Assembly (NCBI GenBank): GCA_036392795.1
Contig: DASVXH010000050.1
Span: 1 to 57,298 of the forward strand
Length of the DNA: 57,298 nt
Source: JARIHD01 sp036392795
GTDB taxonomy: Bacteria; Patescibacteriota; Saccharimonadia; Saccharimonadales; UBA4665
Direction: 5' to 3'
In this document: piece by piece, positions 23,402-32,001 of the stretch
Numbering within the stretch: the stretch's first letter is position 1
Layout: the number at the start of each line of letters is the position of its first letter
The notes under the pieces: generated by a model
What the model saw: the letters and a program-made list of their open reading frames with translations, nothing else
Told to the model about the DNA's origin: nothing
The model's database searches: none
Program-made: the position numbers and the translations under genes

Positions 23402-23678
23402 GCTCTGGAAGGCAGTCTTCATTATTATTCTGGTGACTTCCGCCTACCACCTTATTCGCGATTTGTTGCAAACTTTTGATATGGACAGCGCTTTCACGAA
23501 TATAGCCCACCGGCCGCATGAGTGGTGCGGCCAATACTGCGATGTGGTGACGATTCCGTTTGATGTTATTACGATTGCTGTCAGCGCCTACATCCTGAAG
23601 AGAAATAAGGTTGGAAAAATGGGTATTGCATTGCTTGCCACTCTTCCGCTATGGTTGATCTTTTCCCTATTGCCGTAG
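23394..23678 (+). CDS. small two/three-helix membrane protein
   Basis: 94 aa. Hydrophobic segments lie at about 6-24, 50-68 and 75-93. A conserved-looking middle segment HRPHEWCGQYCDVVTIPFD carries two Cys that could face outward. It overlaps the hydrolase gene by 8 bp and so belongs to the same transcript. Function unknown. Confidence 0.65.
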   Translation: MNKLWKAVFIIILVTSAYHLIRDLLQTFDMDSAFTNIAHRPHEWCGQYCDVVTIPFDVITIAVSAYILKRNKVGKMGIALLATLPLWLIFSLLP

Positions 23679-23754
23679 TATCCCGTTGTAAATAGCACTA
23701 GTTAGCTCTAGGTTGGCCAAAACTTACCACTGCTTCCGTGCTATCATAAGCGTA

Positions 23755-23985
23755 ATGAAAGCTGCAAAAAAGAATAAAAAGCTCATTATAATTGCTATTG
23801 CTGCTTTAGTCTTGATTGCAGGTATTGTCGCCGTAGTAGTGGTGCGACAGAACAATTACAAGTGCGACGTCACAGCCTGTGCATCCGGCGATAATTGTGT
23901 AGCTCCAAACGACGCTATAGTTAACTGCGAAGAATTGCGTAAGAATCCGACCAAGACAGACTGGTGGGGATCGGGAAGCAACTAA
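23755..23985 (+). CDS. small membrane-anchored extracytoplasmic protein
   Basis: 76 aa from the ATG of MKAAKKNKK. A basic start, one membrane segment (about 10-30), then a Cys-rich outer domain (CDVTACASGDNC, later NCEE) with four Cys that may form two disulfides. A TATCAT hexamer 7 nt before this ATG suggests a leaderless start and argues against the 14-codon longer reading. Function unknown. Confidence 0.6.
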   Translation: MKAAKKNKKLIIIAIAALVLIAGIVAVVVVRQNNYKCDVTACASGDNCVAPNDAIVNCEELRKNPTKTDWWGSGSN

Positions 23986-24040
23986 TGAACGAAACGGGTC
24001 TAGGGCAAAGCTTAAGGTCTTGGCATGAGTTGGATAAGGC

Positions 24041-24262
24041 CTAGTTTGAGCCAGTCGCATCCCAAGATCGTTGCTTGTTGATCTCTTCCTTGTCTCGAAA
24101 CGCCTGCTCAATGTTAATATCAAGCCTGTTGGCAATAGAGCACAAGAATATGATGATATCGGCGATCTCCTCTTCGACAGTGCCAATCTTTGAGTTGCGG
24201 TCAATACGCATTTTCTCGGATTTACGAACTGCTTTGAAGAGTCCGAAAGCATAATTGACGGT
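24041..24262 (-). pseudogene. MazG-like nucleotide pyrophosphohydrolase, C-terminal remnant
   Basis: A minus-strand frame of about 73 codons without a start, limited upstream by TAG (24265-24263). The sequence NYAFGLFKAVRKSEKMRIDR, then TVEEEIADIIIFLCSIANRL and EQAFRDKEEINKQRSW is the second half of a MazG/dUTPase-like all-alpha NTP pyrophosphatase. EEEIAD matches the metal-binding ExxD helix. The first helices with the other EExxE motif are gone, so it should be inactive. Confidence 0.75.
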
Positions 24263-24341
24263 CTATGCCGGGCGAGTTCGGACGAGGATTATAAGCAGAT
24301 TCCAGGTATCCTGTGGAGGAATGAAGCTGGTGAGATAATAA

Positions 24342-24899
24342 AGAATCCCTAAGGATCTTGACTTAAAATGGTCAGCACTGTCAAGGGTGGATACGGTTGA
24401 CAAGGAATTACTCGAAAAAATGAGAGATGCTGGATGTATTGAGATTAAATTTGGGGTTGAATCTGGAAGCGAAAAAATATTAAAATCCATGAGAAAAAGA
24501 ATAACAAAGGCAGATACACTTAAAGCTTTTCAGCTATGTAAAGAAGTTGGTATCAATGCAAAGGCGTTTATTATCCACGGATACCCGGGAGAGAATATGC
24601 AGACGACAGACGAAACGATTGATTTACTGCAGGAGATCGGAGACTTGACCAGTAGAGTGTCGTTATTCAGATTTGTCCCGTTGCCAGGAACGCAGGTGTA
24701 CGAGGAGAAGGATGAATCGGGTCAATACGTCATACATGGCACCCATCTTGCAGACGATTGGGATGGCGATTGGTCGAAGTTCCATCTCTATAGAAATGGT
24801 AGACACTGGTGGGGTGGCGATAGCGATTTTGCGGAGTTGAACGAAGCTTACCGAAAGATTCGGCAATTTACAGAGGATCGGTGGGGTCGCCAAGAATGA
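24342..24899 (+). pseudogene. radical SAM protein, C-terminal fragment
   Basis: The open frame follows a TAA at 24339-24341 and lacks a good start (a GTG at 24387 is the first candidate). KWSALSRVDTVDKELLEKMR, AGCIEIKFGVESGSEKILKS and IIHGYPGENMQTTDE are the later barrel strands of B12-binding-type radical SAM enzymes, including the GVESGS SAM-contact motif. The CxxxCxxC cluster motif that holds the 4Fe-4S cluster would lie upstream and is missing, so catalysis is not possible. The stop overlaps the next gene's ATG. Confidence 0.75.
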
Positions 24900-25390
24900 G
24901 AAGGAATCTTGATCATGAACAGGCAAACGCTCTACTGCTTGAGATACTGCTGAGTCAACAAGTGAACGCAGAGCTTGTGCGTAGAAACGTGGCAGAATTA
25001 TCTAAAAGAATTGGTGGGATTTCTGCAAAAAATGTATTTACGTATTCTGATGATGAATTTACTGCAATCTTCTCAAAAAAACCTGCGATACATCGCTTCG
25101 TGAATCGAATGTCTCATCAGACAAGGCAACTTTTTACCCTGCTGGAGGAAGAGTATGATGACGATGCGCGCAACATCTGGTCGCCTGCTGTTACCGCATC
25201 GACTCTCGTCAACCGCCTGCAACAATTCCCCGGAATTGGCGAGCACAAGGCTAGAACGGGTCTCTTTATACTGACAAGAGAATTCGGCGTCAGTGTTATT
25301 GATGACGGTGGCGATTACACTGTAGAAGGCTGCGAAAAGCTTCCTGGGAGGTATGACGGTATTAACAAGCCGCTACTATGCGATACATGA
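24896..25390 (+). CDS. HhH-GPD-like DNA glycosylase fragment or short homologue
   Basis: About 164 aa from the ATG overlapping the radical SAM stop. The helical sequence LLLEILLSQQVNAELVRRNV corresponds to the N-terminal helices of endonuclease III-type enzymes, and QQFPGIGEHKARTGLFIL is a helix-hairpin-helix (LPGIGxxxA). After it the expected catalytic Lys/Asp region appears shortened (SVIDDGGDYTVEG) and there is no iron-sulfur cluster. It may be a short relative with another role or a decaying gene. Confidence 0.55.
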   Translation: MRRNLDHEQANALLLEILLSQQVNAELVRRNVAELSKRIGGISAKNVFTYSDDEFTAIFSKKPAIHRFVNRMSHQTRQLFTLLEEEYDDDARNIWSPAVTASTLVNRLQQFPGIGEHKARTGLFILTREFGVSVIDDGGDYTVEGCEKLPGRYDGINKPLLCDT

Positions 25391-25507
25391 TGTGTGGGTA
25401 TTGCCGCTTGTCACCCGGTAGACAGTCGGCTGAATTCTGAATGGCACATAAATTGTTTAGCCGAAAGTATGCTAAATTTACCCTAAAAAGAGCAAGTGCT
25501 TGCCCTA

Positions 25508-25536
25508 TTGCATTACACCGTATTTAATTATATAAT
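25508..25536 (+). promoter_or_regulatory. leaderless promoter
   Basis: TTGCAT (25508-25513), a 17-bp spacer and TATAAT (25531-25536), 6 nt before the ATG at 25543. Confidence 0.7.
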
Positions 25537-25542
25537 ATACGC

Positions 25543-25977
25543 ATGAATTTCAATATCGAGCGTGCCTCTATCCCCTTACCCGAACAGGAGCCGGGCGCGG
25601 GCTCTTTAAGAATGGTGGAGCGGCGTCTTGAGGGAGCGCTTGCTATAAACACCGGCATTATGAACGATGCAACAGTCAGTGAGCAGAAAAAAGACATGGC
25701 TCATAAGGTGTTTTGCCGCGTTTCATGGCAGCAGATTACGCTGGAACGCCTGAAAAATTGGAAAATCCATGAAGCGGTGGATGGCGGCGCTACCTGGAGT
25801 GATGCAGAAGAGCAGGCATCGAAGCTATCTGCCAATGAAGCATTATTACATCTGGAAGATTGGATGCAGCAGAATTTTGATGGTCCTCCTCACGCGGAAG
25901 ACCCGGACAGCATTGCCTGCCGTGAGTATGCAGAAGACCTACGAAGCAAGTTAATTGATGAAGCTTCCCGCTCTTAG
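25543..25977 (+). CDS. hypothetical protein
   Basis: 144 aa, acidic and helical, with no signal, membrane segment or known motif. It contains repeated Glu/Asp-rich helices (for example WSDAEEQASKLSANEALLHL). The start is fixed by the TATAAT 6 nt upstream and absence of a Shine-Dalgarno. The 257 bp after it contain nothing I recognise. Confidence 0.65.
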   Translation: MNFNIERASIPLPEQEPGAGSLRMVERRLEGALAINTGIMNDATVSEQKKDMAHKVFCRVSWQQITLERLKNWKIHEAVDGGATWSDAEEQASKLSANEALLHLEDWMQQNFDGPPHAEDPDSIACREYAEDLRSKLIDEASRS

Positions 25978-26234
25978 CGTAGTCACCAGCCCCCAGGCCA
26001 TTTAGTAGGTCGAGTATAGGTTGTTCCTCCATATTGCTCCACCTGCCCAAATACGAAAAGAGCCTGCTTGCACAGGGCTGGGGGCGTTTCTGCACGGTGG
26101 CGCAACAACTTACGGTATCGGAACTCTAAGGCTTATGAATTTTGTGATCGACGCGTGATATCGTACCAGTTGGCCCCATCTGTTAGTGTGCGTACGTTAA
26201 TTTTGCTTATGTCTAGATTGGTATAAAATTAGTT

Positions 26235-26699
26235 ATGATGCTGCTTTTGATTGTACTTGGTTCTTTTGTTGGCGGAGTATTCCTTTATGTAATGCTGATG
26301 TTGACGAAAGTAGCTTATCTTCGGCTACTGATCGTTGCCTTGGCAGTCGCCATAAACCTTGTCGGTTTGTTAAGAGTGCAGGTCCAATATGATCCAAGCT
26401 TTCTGGGTCATTCGGATTTTGCGGTAGGTAGTGTGGGCAATTGCGAAAGGGCGCTTGGCCCCCAAAATTGCAATGAGAAAGCAGAGTATAGGGGTTTCCC
26501 TTTTAGGGCCACCCGAACTACTTATAGCGATCTTACTGGAAGAAGGGTTGTAGACCATAGTTTTGCTCGACAAGGATTCAATTTCGGAAGCAATAATCCG
26601 TCGGGGTTTATTGGTAATATCCTTTTGTACGGTGGTATCGTGGCATTTGTAGCATATCTTTTTGTAAGGAAAAAAGCAGCTCGCGGACCTAACGCTTGA
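26235..26699 (+). CDS. membrane protein with extracytoplasmic loop, hypothetical
   Basis: 154 aa. Two adjacent N-terminal membrane segments (about 3-22 and 28-48), an outer loop of about 75 residues with two Cys (SVGNCERALGPQNC), and a C-terminal membrane segment (about 125-145) with a basic tail. TATAAA lies 7 nt before the ATG. Its stop overlaps the upstream end of the next reading frame. Function unknown. Confidence 0.6.
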   Translation: MMLLLIVLGSFVGGVFLYVMLMLTKVAYLRLLIVALAVAINLVGLLRVQVQYDPSFLGHSDFAVGSVGNCERALGPQNCNEKAEYRGFPFRATRTTYSDLTGRRVVDHSFARQGFNFGSNNPSGFIGNILLYGGIVAFVAYLFVRKKAARGPNA

Positions 26700-26755
26700 G
26701 CAGCGTGGCCGGGCGTGGGATTGTCATCAGCGCAAGTTTACCTTATTTTAAGGCT

Positions 26756-27733
26756 ATGTCTGAACTTCACGAAACACAGTATCTTATTTCGAATTTATCA
26801 TTGCCCCCGCCGCTTATGATGGGGGGTTCTATTGCAGGGTATGAGCGCTACATGAGTGCTATTGGTGCCGATGGACTGGAGCTAACTCCAGTCAAGACCG
26901 GTCGTTTTATGGGAGGTCTTTTAGAGCGTGCGCAAATGCTCAGTCGCTTGTCCGTTTATCCCGCGCCTTATCGAAAGGGTTTGATCGAGGATCTTGGCTT
27001 TGATCCAAACAGGAACTGGGCCGCCGAAGACGAGGCGTACCGCAGATTGGTGCGTGCGCAACATTCGTCGTTCCGAAATCACGAAAATGATGACGGGCTA
27101 TTTGCCAGTTTGTTTCCAGTTTGGCGGAAGTCGCTTAAGCAGATGGCGCAAATTCAGCTCATCACCGGTAAGCGCCCAGCGGTTTTGTATCCTCGTTTTT
27201 TAGGTGGTCAGAACACGTACAATGATGTAAGTGCGCCGTTTTTAACGCGTAGTTTTCAGCCCAGTGTGGGGGAACTTAAGCAACTGGGCCTGACCGAAAA
27301 TGCACCAGTGGTCGACGTTCGTGCTAGGATGAAACGATTCGGTTTTACCGAAATGACTCTGGATGTATTTCACGTTCAGGATATGGATAAGCCGGTGGAA
27401 TTTGCCGCCCGGATGGCCGAGGCTGGTGTGATTCGATCTCTGCACTTGGCGCTGAATCGGTTGGATATGACAGGTCTTCGGTCAGAACGGGCACGGCGTA
27501 CTAAGCATGCGCGAAAGGCGTTCGTAGAGTCCACCGAAGCTGCAGAAAAAACGCTCGAAGGGGAAATAGTTCGCGCCGTAGCTTCCGGCATAAAAAAACG
27601 AAGAGAAACCACGAAAGAAGCGGTGTCGCTGAGTCAAGTCGTGCTCGAAGATGGACCGCTTAGATTGGGTGGTGGTCGCCGTGATCATAGGGCTATCTTG
27701 GAGCATGCTCGCGCTTTGGTTGCCGCGGCATAG
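26756..27733 (+). CDS. TIM-barrel protein, xylose isomerase-like
   Basis: 325 aa from MSELHETQ (a start 20 codons upstream is less likely because it overlaps the preceding gene). The N-terminus YLISNLSLPPPLMMGGSIAG and MSAIGADGLELTPVKT resembles the first barrel strands of sugar phosphate isomerase/epimerase proteins. Later strands include VVDVRARMKRFGFTEMTLDV and VIRSLHLALNRLDMTG. I see no clear set of metal ligands, so an enzymatic role is uncertain. The C-terminal 90 residues are helical and basic. Confidence 0.55.
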   Translation: MSELHETQYLISNLSLPPPLMMGGSIAGYERYMSAIGADGLELTPVKTGRFMGGLLERAQMLSRLSVYPAPYRKGLIEDLGFDPNRNWAAEDEAYRRLVRAQHSSFRNHENDDGLFASLFPVWRKSLKQMAQIQLITGKRPAVLYPRFLGGQNTYNDVSAPFLTRSFQPSVGELKQLGLTENAPVVDVRARMKRFGFTEMTLDVFHVQDMDKPVEFAARMAEAGVIRSLHLALNRLDMTGLRSERARRTKHARKAFVESTEAAEKTLEGEIVRAVASGIKKRRETTKEAVSLSQVVLEDGPLRLGGGRRDHRAILEHARALVAAA

Positions 27734-27771
27734 TATGGCTGGATAGCTGGCGGCATGATAGTATTGAAATA

Positions 27772-28038
27772 ATGAATCCAGGGTATATCGCCGGTTTTGT
27801 GTGTCTCTATTCACGTCCCGAGCTAATGTGGCGCTACCTGTTGGCATTATTGATAATCGCGGCAATTAGTTATGGGTTCTATTATTTTACTATCAAACGG
27901 CTGGGATCAGGGGTCGCTCGTACTATACTTACCGTCGTGCTGGCGATATTTGCAATTGTGGGCTGGCACATATTGTATTTAATATACATTGGCGGCGATA
28001 TCTTGGGCTGCTCCTTCTCGCCGTTGCTGCCAAGCTAA
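27772..28038 (+). CDS. small membrane protein, hypothetical
   Basis: 88 aa with two membrane segments (about 19-38 and 47-70). A second start at residue 19 (MWRYLL) is possible. TAGTAT lies 7 nt before the first ATG, which would make it leaderless. Confidence 0.5.
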   Translation: MNPGYIAGFVCLYSRPELMWRYLLALLIIAAISYGFYYFTIKRLGSGVARTILTVVLAIFAIVGWHILYLIYIGGDILGCSFSPLLPS

Positions 28039-28101
28039 GAAGGCGGTGGATGAGGGTTGGTTTTGTGATATTTTTTTGGCAACCTAACATATACTTAGAA
28101 C

Positions 28102-28989
28102 ATGAACAGTATTCAAAAACTGCTCACCCGCGTGGATAGTTTTCAGCAAAGACATCCTGTCCTAGCCTTTCCGCTGGCGGTGATAAAAAAGTTTGGCGAC
28201 GATCAGGCGGGTTACCAGGCGGCGCTAATCACTTATTACGGATTTTTGTCGCTTTTTCCGTTATTTATGGTGGCACTGTCGCTTTTGCCGTTGGTTGCCG
28301 GCAATAATCCGGAGCTTCAACAAAGTATTATTGGGGGAGCGCTGGATTATTTTCCGCTGTTTGGTGATGATTTACGGCGTAACATCGTGGCCTACCGGGC
28401 ACATGGTGCGGCCTTGATAGTAGGGTTATTGTTCGCTTTTTATGGCGCCAGAGGAATTGCCAATGTCTTGCAAGATGTATCTAATGCTATCTGGCAGGTT
28501 CCTAAGAATAAACGGCCGGGGTTTCCGCTCAATTTACTAAGGAGTATGGGTATTATTGTTGTGGGCGGCACGGGCCTTGTTATTACGACGGTTTCGCTGG
28601 GTTTTGTGGCGGCTCAAACTGGCTGGGGTGTGGCGGGCAAGGTGCTGTTAGCTGTAGCTGCGTTGGTGCTAAATACGTTGGTGTTTTGGCTTATTGCCCG
28701 GCTGGCTACCGTGAACAGGATTGCCACTCGAAGTTTGTTGGTTGGCGCGGTGACAGCCGCTTGTTTTTGGTTGTTACTGCAGCTGGCGGGCACGACGCTA
28801 TTAATCCATCAATTAAAAGGTGCGAGCGCTTTATATGGAACCTTTGCAGTGGTGCTGGGTCTGCTGTTTTGGCTGTATATGCAGGCCGAACTGTATGTGT
28901 ACGCCCTGGAAATTAATGTGGTAAAGTCCAAAAAACTTTGGCCTCGCAAACTTTTTGATTCTGATCAAGAGTTAAAGAAGCAGAAATAG
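28102..28989 (+). CDS. YihY/BrkB family inner membrane protein
   Basis: 295 aa with six membrane segments in the YihY layout. Family signatures visible are the amphipathic lead-in QAGYQAALITYYGFLSLFPL (about 36-55), GARGIANVLQDVSNAIWQVP (about 117-136) and the C-terminal ASALYGTFAVVLGLLFWLYM. YihY proteins were once called RNase BN in error; their function is unsettled. TATACT lies 6 nt before the ATG. Ends about 90 bp before the metal transporter operon. Confidence 0.9.
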   Translation: MNSIQKLLTRVDSFQQRHPVLAFPLAVIKKFGDDQAGYQAALITYYGFLSLFPLFMVALSLLPLVAGNNPELQQSIIGGALDYFPLFGDDLRRNIVAYRAHGAALIVGLLFAFYGARGIANVLQDVSNAIWQVPKNKRPGFPLNLLRSMGIIVVGGTGLVITTVSLGFVAAQTGWGVAGKVLLAVAALVLNTLVFWLIARLATVNRIATRSLLVGAVTAACFWLLLQLAGTTLLIHQLKGASALYGTFAVVLGLLFWLYMQAELYVYALEINVVKSKKLWPRKLFDSDQELKKQK

Positions 28990-29004
28990 TTGCGAATTGA
29001 CTCA

Positions 29005-29047
29005 TTATTGCGACATTTTTGCAATAAATCATGGCATGTCATATGAT
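29005..29047 (+). promoter_or_regulatory. promoter and palindromic operator of the metal ABC operon
   Basis: TTGCAA (29019-29024), a 17-bp spacer and TATGAT (29042-29047) form the promoter. A perfect 7-bp inverted repeat TTATTGC (29005-29011) / GCAATAA (29021-29027) with a 9-bp centre covers the -35. Its 23-bp span is like that of FUR/Zur or MntR boxes. The binding protein is not in this window; metal-responsive repression is inferred. Confidence 0.55.
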
Positions 29048-29081
29048 CTAGACAGATTTTGAAAAAGTCTGGAAGGAAAGT

Positions 29082-29969
29082 ATGATTCGTAAGGTTTTTG
29101 CAGGTATTATTCTGGGTACATTCGTCGGCGCGGCTATCTTTATGGCGGTTAAAAATAACCCTGCCATGCAGTCTGTTGATAAGCTGCAGGTTGCGGTGAG
29201 TTTTTACCCGCTGGAAGATTTTTCGCGGCAGATTGGCGGCGATAAGGTTAGGGTAATCAATCTAACGGCACCCGGTGCCGAGCCGCATGATTATGAACCG
29301 CCAGCGCGGGATTTGGCCAAAGCTCATAAGACGGCTGTTTTTGTGTACAACGGCAACAATTTCGAACCCTGGACGACTGGTTTTTTGCAGGATTATAAGG
29401 GAATTGCCGTTAGGTCAGGTGACGGCGTGAAGCTGCTGGAGGGCCGTGATCCGCACTTTTGGCTCGATCCGGTGCTGGCCGAAAAAATAGTGGTTACTAT
29501 TCGCAATGGCTTGATCGAGGCAGACACTGTCCATCAAGATATATACAAGGCCAATGCCGACGCATACATCGCAAAACTAAAAACTCTTGACGCCGAATTT
29601 CGCAACGGCCTGGCAAGTTGCGAGCAGCGTACGATTGTTTCGTCGCACGATGCATTTGGTTATCTGGCCCAGCGCTACAATTTTGAGGTACTGCCGATTG
29701 CCGGTATTAGCCCCGAAGCAGAGCCTGCACCTGATCGTCTGGCAAATCTGACCACTGCAATAAAAGATAAGGGCATCCGCTACGTATTTTTTGAGGGCTT
29801 GGTTAGCCCGCGCTTAGCTGATACTATTGCCAGAGAAACCGGTGCCAGCACGCTGGTGCTCGACCCCATAGAAGGAATAAGTAATGAAGATCAAAAACAG
29901 GGCAAAGACTACATCGCCGTCCAGCGCGAAAACCTTGCAAACCTCCGCCGCGCCCTTGCATGCCACTAA
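29082..29969 (+). CDS. metal ABC transporter substrate-binding protein (ZnuA/TroA family)
   Basis: 295 aa with an N-terminal membrane segment (about 5-24) used as signal or anchor. Metal-binding histidines of the family are present: H69 in EPHDYEP, H125 in DPHFWLDP and H189 in SSHDAFGYL, with YVFFEGLVSPRLAD giving the acidic region near the fourth ligand. It binds Zn2+ or Mn2+ outside the membrane and delivers it to the permease. The His-rich loop typical of many zinc-specific ZnuA proteins is missing, so zinc versus manganese is open. It has a good AAGGAAAG ribosome binding site. Confidence 0.92.
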   Translation: MIRKVFAGIILGTFVGAAIFMAVKNNPAMQSVDKLQVAVSFYPLEDFSRQIGGDKVRVINLTAPGAEPHDYEPPARDLAKAHKTAVFVYNGNNFEPWTTGFLQDYKGIAVRSGDGVKLLEGRDPHFWLDPVLAEKIVVTIRNGLIEADTVHQDIYKANADAYIAKLKTLDAEFRNGLASCEQRTIVSSHDAFGYLAQRYNFEVLPIAGISPEAEPAPDRLANLTTAIKDKGIRYVFFEGLVSPRLADTIARETGASTLVLDPIEGISNEDQKQGKDYIAVQRENLANLRRALACH

Positions 29970-30672
29970 AAAACTATTAATAGATTTGGACAGGGTGTCG
30001 GTGCGATTAGGTGAAGAGTTGGCACTCGACCAGGTCTCGCTATGTGTTCATGCCGGGGAATTTATCGGCATGATCGGTCCTAATGGCGCGGGTAAGACTA
30101 CTTTGCTTCGTGCAATCTTGGGGCTTCAATCGGTGACTTCCGGAACGGTTCGACGGCCAAACGGCGCCCGCTACGAATATATTCCACAGCGCGGCAATTT
30201 ATATAATGGCCTGGTGCCAATGAGCGTGTTGGATGTTGTTATGCTGGGGGCTGCTGGGTTGCAGAGTAATGCGCTCGCCGCTCTTCGGTCTGTACGGCTG
30301 GAGGAGATGGTCAACCGGCATTTTAATGAATTATCCGGCGGCCAACAACAGCGCGTGGCTATCGCCAAAGCCTTGGCGGCTAAGGCCGACATTCTTATTT
30401 TGGACGAACCCACAACTGGTATTGATGATAAGTCGCAGCATGAATTTTATGCTTTATTATCCGATCTTCAACAAAGTGGCATTACTATTATTATGGTGTC
30501 GCACGAAGTTGAGTCGGTGCTAAAATTGGTTACGCGAGTTATCTGCCTGAATCGCAGTGTGTTGTATGATGGCGCGCCGGAGCATTTCGAATCGGACAAA
30601 TACTTGCCTGGTGTTTACACTGCTCAGCACGTAGAATTACACCATCATCACGAGGAATCGCATCATGCCTGA
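29884..30672 (+). CDS. metal ABC transporter ATP-binding protein (ZnuC-like) with His-rich tail
   Basis: 262 aa. Walker A GPNGAGKTT, Q-loop in YEYIPQRGN, signature LSGGQQQR, Walker B ILILDEPTTGID and the H-loop MVSHEVES are complete. The start at 29884 overlaps znuA by 86 bp but has its own AAGGA 9 nt upstream inside znuA; a TTG at 29956 is the alternative. The helical subdomain after the Q-loop is about 10 residues shorter than usual. The C-terminus ELHHHHEESHHA has six His and may sense or buffer the metal. Confidence 0.93.
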   Translation: MKIKNRAKTTSPSSAKTLQTSAAPLHATKKLLIDLDRVSVRLGEELALDQVSLCVHAGEFIGMIGPNGAGKTTLLRAILGLQSVTSGTVRRPNGARYEYIPQRGNLYNGLVPMSVLDVVMLGAAGLQSNALAALRSVRLEEMVNRHFNELSGGQQQRVAIAKALAAKADILILDEPTTGIDDKSQHEFYALLSDLQQSGITIIMVSHEVESVLKLVTRVICLNRSVLYDGAPEHFESDKYLPGVYTAQHVELHHHHEESHHA

Positions 30673-31456
30673 GATATTTCAGTACGATTTTATGGTGCGG
30701 GCGATGGTTGCCGGATTACTTGCGGCGCTGGTGGTGCCGGTGCTCGGTAGTTTTTTGGTGGCCCGTCGTTATTCTTTGATCGCAGATAGCTTGGCACACG
30801 TTAGCTTGGCTGGTGTTGGTGCGGGACTGTTACTCGGCGTAGCACCATTGGTGGTCGCTGTGCCGTTGACCGCAGCGGGTGCTCTGCTGCTAGAATGGTT
30901 GCGCCAAAACCGTCGTTTGAGCGGTGAAATCGGCCTGGCAATTTTAATGAGCGGCGGATTGGCGCTGGCCGTTGTATTGGCTAATTTGGCAAAAAATACC
31001 AGTGTTGATTTTAGCAGCTATCTGTTTGGAAGTATCGCCACCACGACCGTCTCTGACGTGGTGACACTGGCTGTTGCGGCCGTAGTTGTGCTGGCCGTTG
31101 TGCTGCTCAATTTTAGGGCTCTGCTGCATATTGCTTATGATGAAGATAGTGCGCGCATTACCGGCTACCGCGTCAGCTTTTTCAATTATTTGCTGGCGGT
31201 AATGACGTCGGTGATGGTAGTATTGAGCCTGCGAATTGTGGGTGGTCTGCTGATTAGCGCACTATTGGTTGTCCCGGTCGTGACCGCCAGCCGGCTCGTT
31301 TCGGGTTTCCGGGCAGCGGTAGTGACGGCGGTTGTAGCCGCGGCCGTCGCAGTTGTTGTCGGGTTGCTGGCGGCCTTTTATGTGGGTATTGCGGCGGGCG
31401 GCGCCATCGTATTAGCCTCCCTGGCACTGCTGGCGGCTACACTTATCCGCAAATAA
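30665..31456 (+). CDS. metal ABC transporter permease (ZnuB/ABC-3 family)
   Basis: 263 aa with eight or so membrane segments in the ABC-3 layout, including LADSLAHVSLAG-like SLIADSLAHVSLAGVGAGLL after the second helix and the late YDEDSARITGYRV coupling region. It forms the membrane channel with the ATPase encoded just upstream (8-bp overlap). The three genes make a complete importer. Its stop lies 9 bp from that of the convergent cupredoxin gene. Confidence 0.93.
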   Translation: MPEIFQYDFMVRAMVAGLLAALVVPVLGSFLVARRYSLIADSLAHVSLAGVGAGLLLGVAPLVVAVPLTAAGALLLEWLRQNRRLSGEIGLAILMSGGLALAVVLANLAKNTSVDFSSYLFGSIATTTVSDVVTLAVAAVVVLAVVLLNFRALLHIAYDEDSARITGYRVSFFNYLLAVMTSVMVVLSLRIVGGLLISALLVVPVVTASRLVSGFRAAVVTAVVAAAVAVVVGLLAAFYVGIAAGGAIVLASLALLAATLIRK

Positions 31457-31465
31457 ACTAAAGAC

Positions 31466-31894
31466 CTATTCAACGGTAATCGAACCTGTCTGACTGGACT
31501 TTAGATGATTATGAAATCCCCAGGTGCCTTTTTTGGTAATGGTGAAGGTTTTGCTTTCGCCGGGTTTAACCAGATCGACATTTAACTCTTTGTTGTTGGT
31601 GTGGACGGGGTGGGGATCGGAATCAAACTCGAGGTCGGTCGAAGAAGTGTTGACGATTTTGACCTTATCACCTGATTTGATTCGGTTGCTCGACAGGCTA
31701 AAATCATTTCCATTGAAGGTGATGGTTGCCGCCGCATCGTTGCCGCTGGCTTGGTTGTTATTTTGCTGATTGCTGCTACCGCTGGTGTCGTTTGGTATGG
31801 TTTCGGTGGATTTATTTTTGTTCATCATGACTGCCACCAAAGCAATTATTGCCACTATCAAGACTGCGACGATAATTTTTCCCGCTTTACCCAT
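31466..31894 (-). CDS. membrane-anchored cupredoxin-like protein
   Basis: 142 aa. One N-terminal membrane segment (about 6-24), a Ser/Asn/Gln-rich linker (STETIPNDTSGSSNQQNNNQ) and a cupredoxin fold (about 57-142): ITFNGNDFSLSSNRIKSGDK, FDSDPHPVHTNN and KGTWGFHNHLKSSQTGSITV. His residues at DPHPVH and FHNHL could bind copper, but the Cys of a type 1 site is absent, so it is not a classical blue-copper electron carrier. Probably faces outward. Convergent with the metal transporter. Confidence 0.82.
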   Translation of the reverse strand: MGKAGKIIVAVLIVAIIALVAVMMNKNKSTETIPNDTSGSSNQQNNNQASGNDAAATITFNGNDFSLSSNRIKSGDKVKIVNTSSTDLEFDSDPHPVHTNNKELNVDLVKPGESKTFTITKKGTWGFHNHLKSSQTGSITVE

Positions 31895-32001
31895 ACATTC
31901 TCCTTGCTGCCGAAATGCTTACGTTTATGTAATCATCATTGCCCATTCTGGTGTATCATGTCAAGAAAGGCTATGCATCTTATGGACCGAAGGAGGAAAA
32001 T

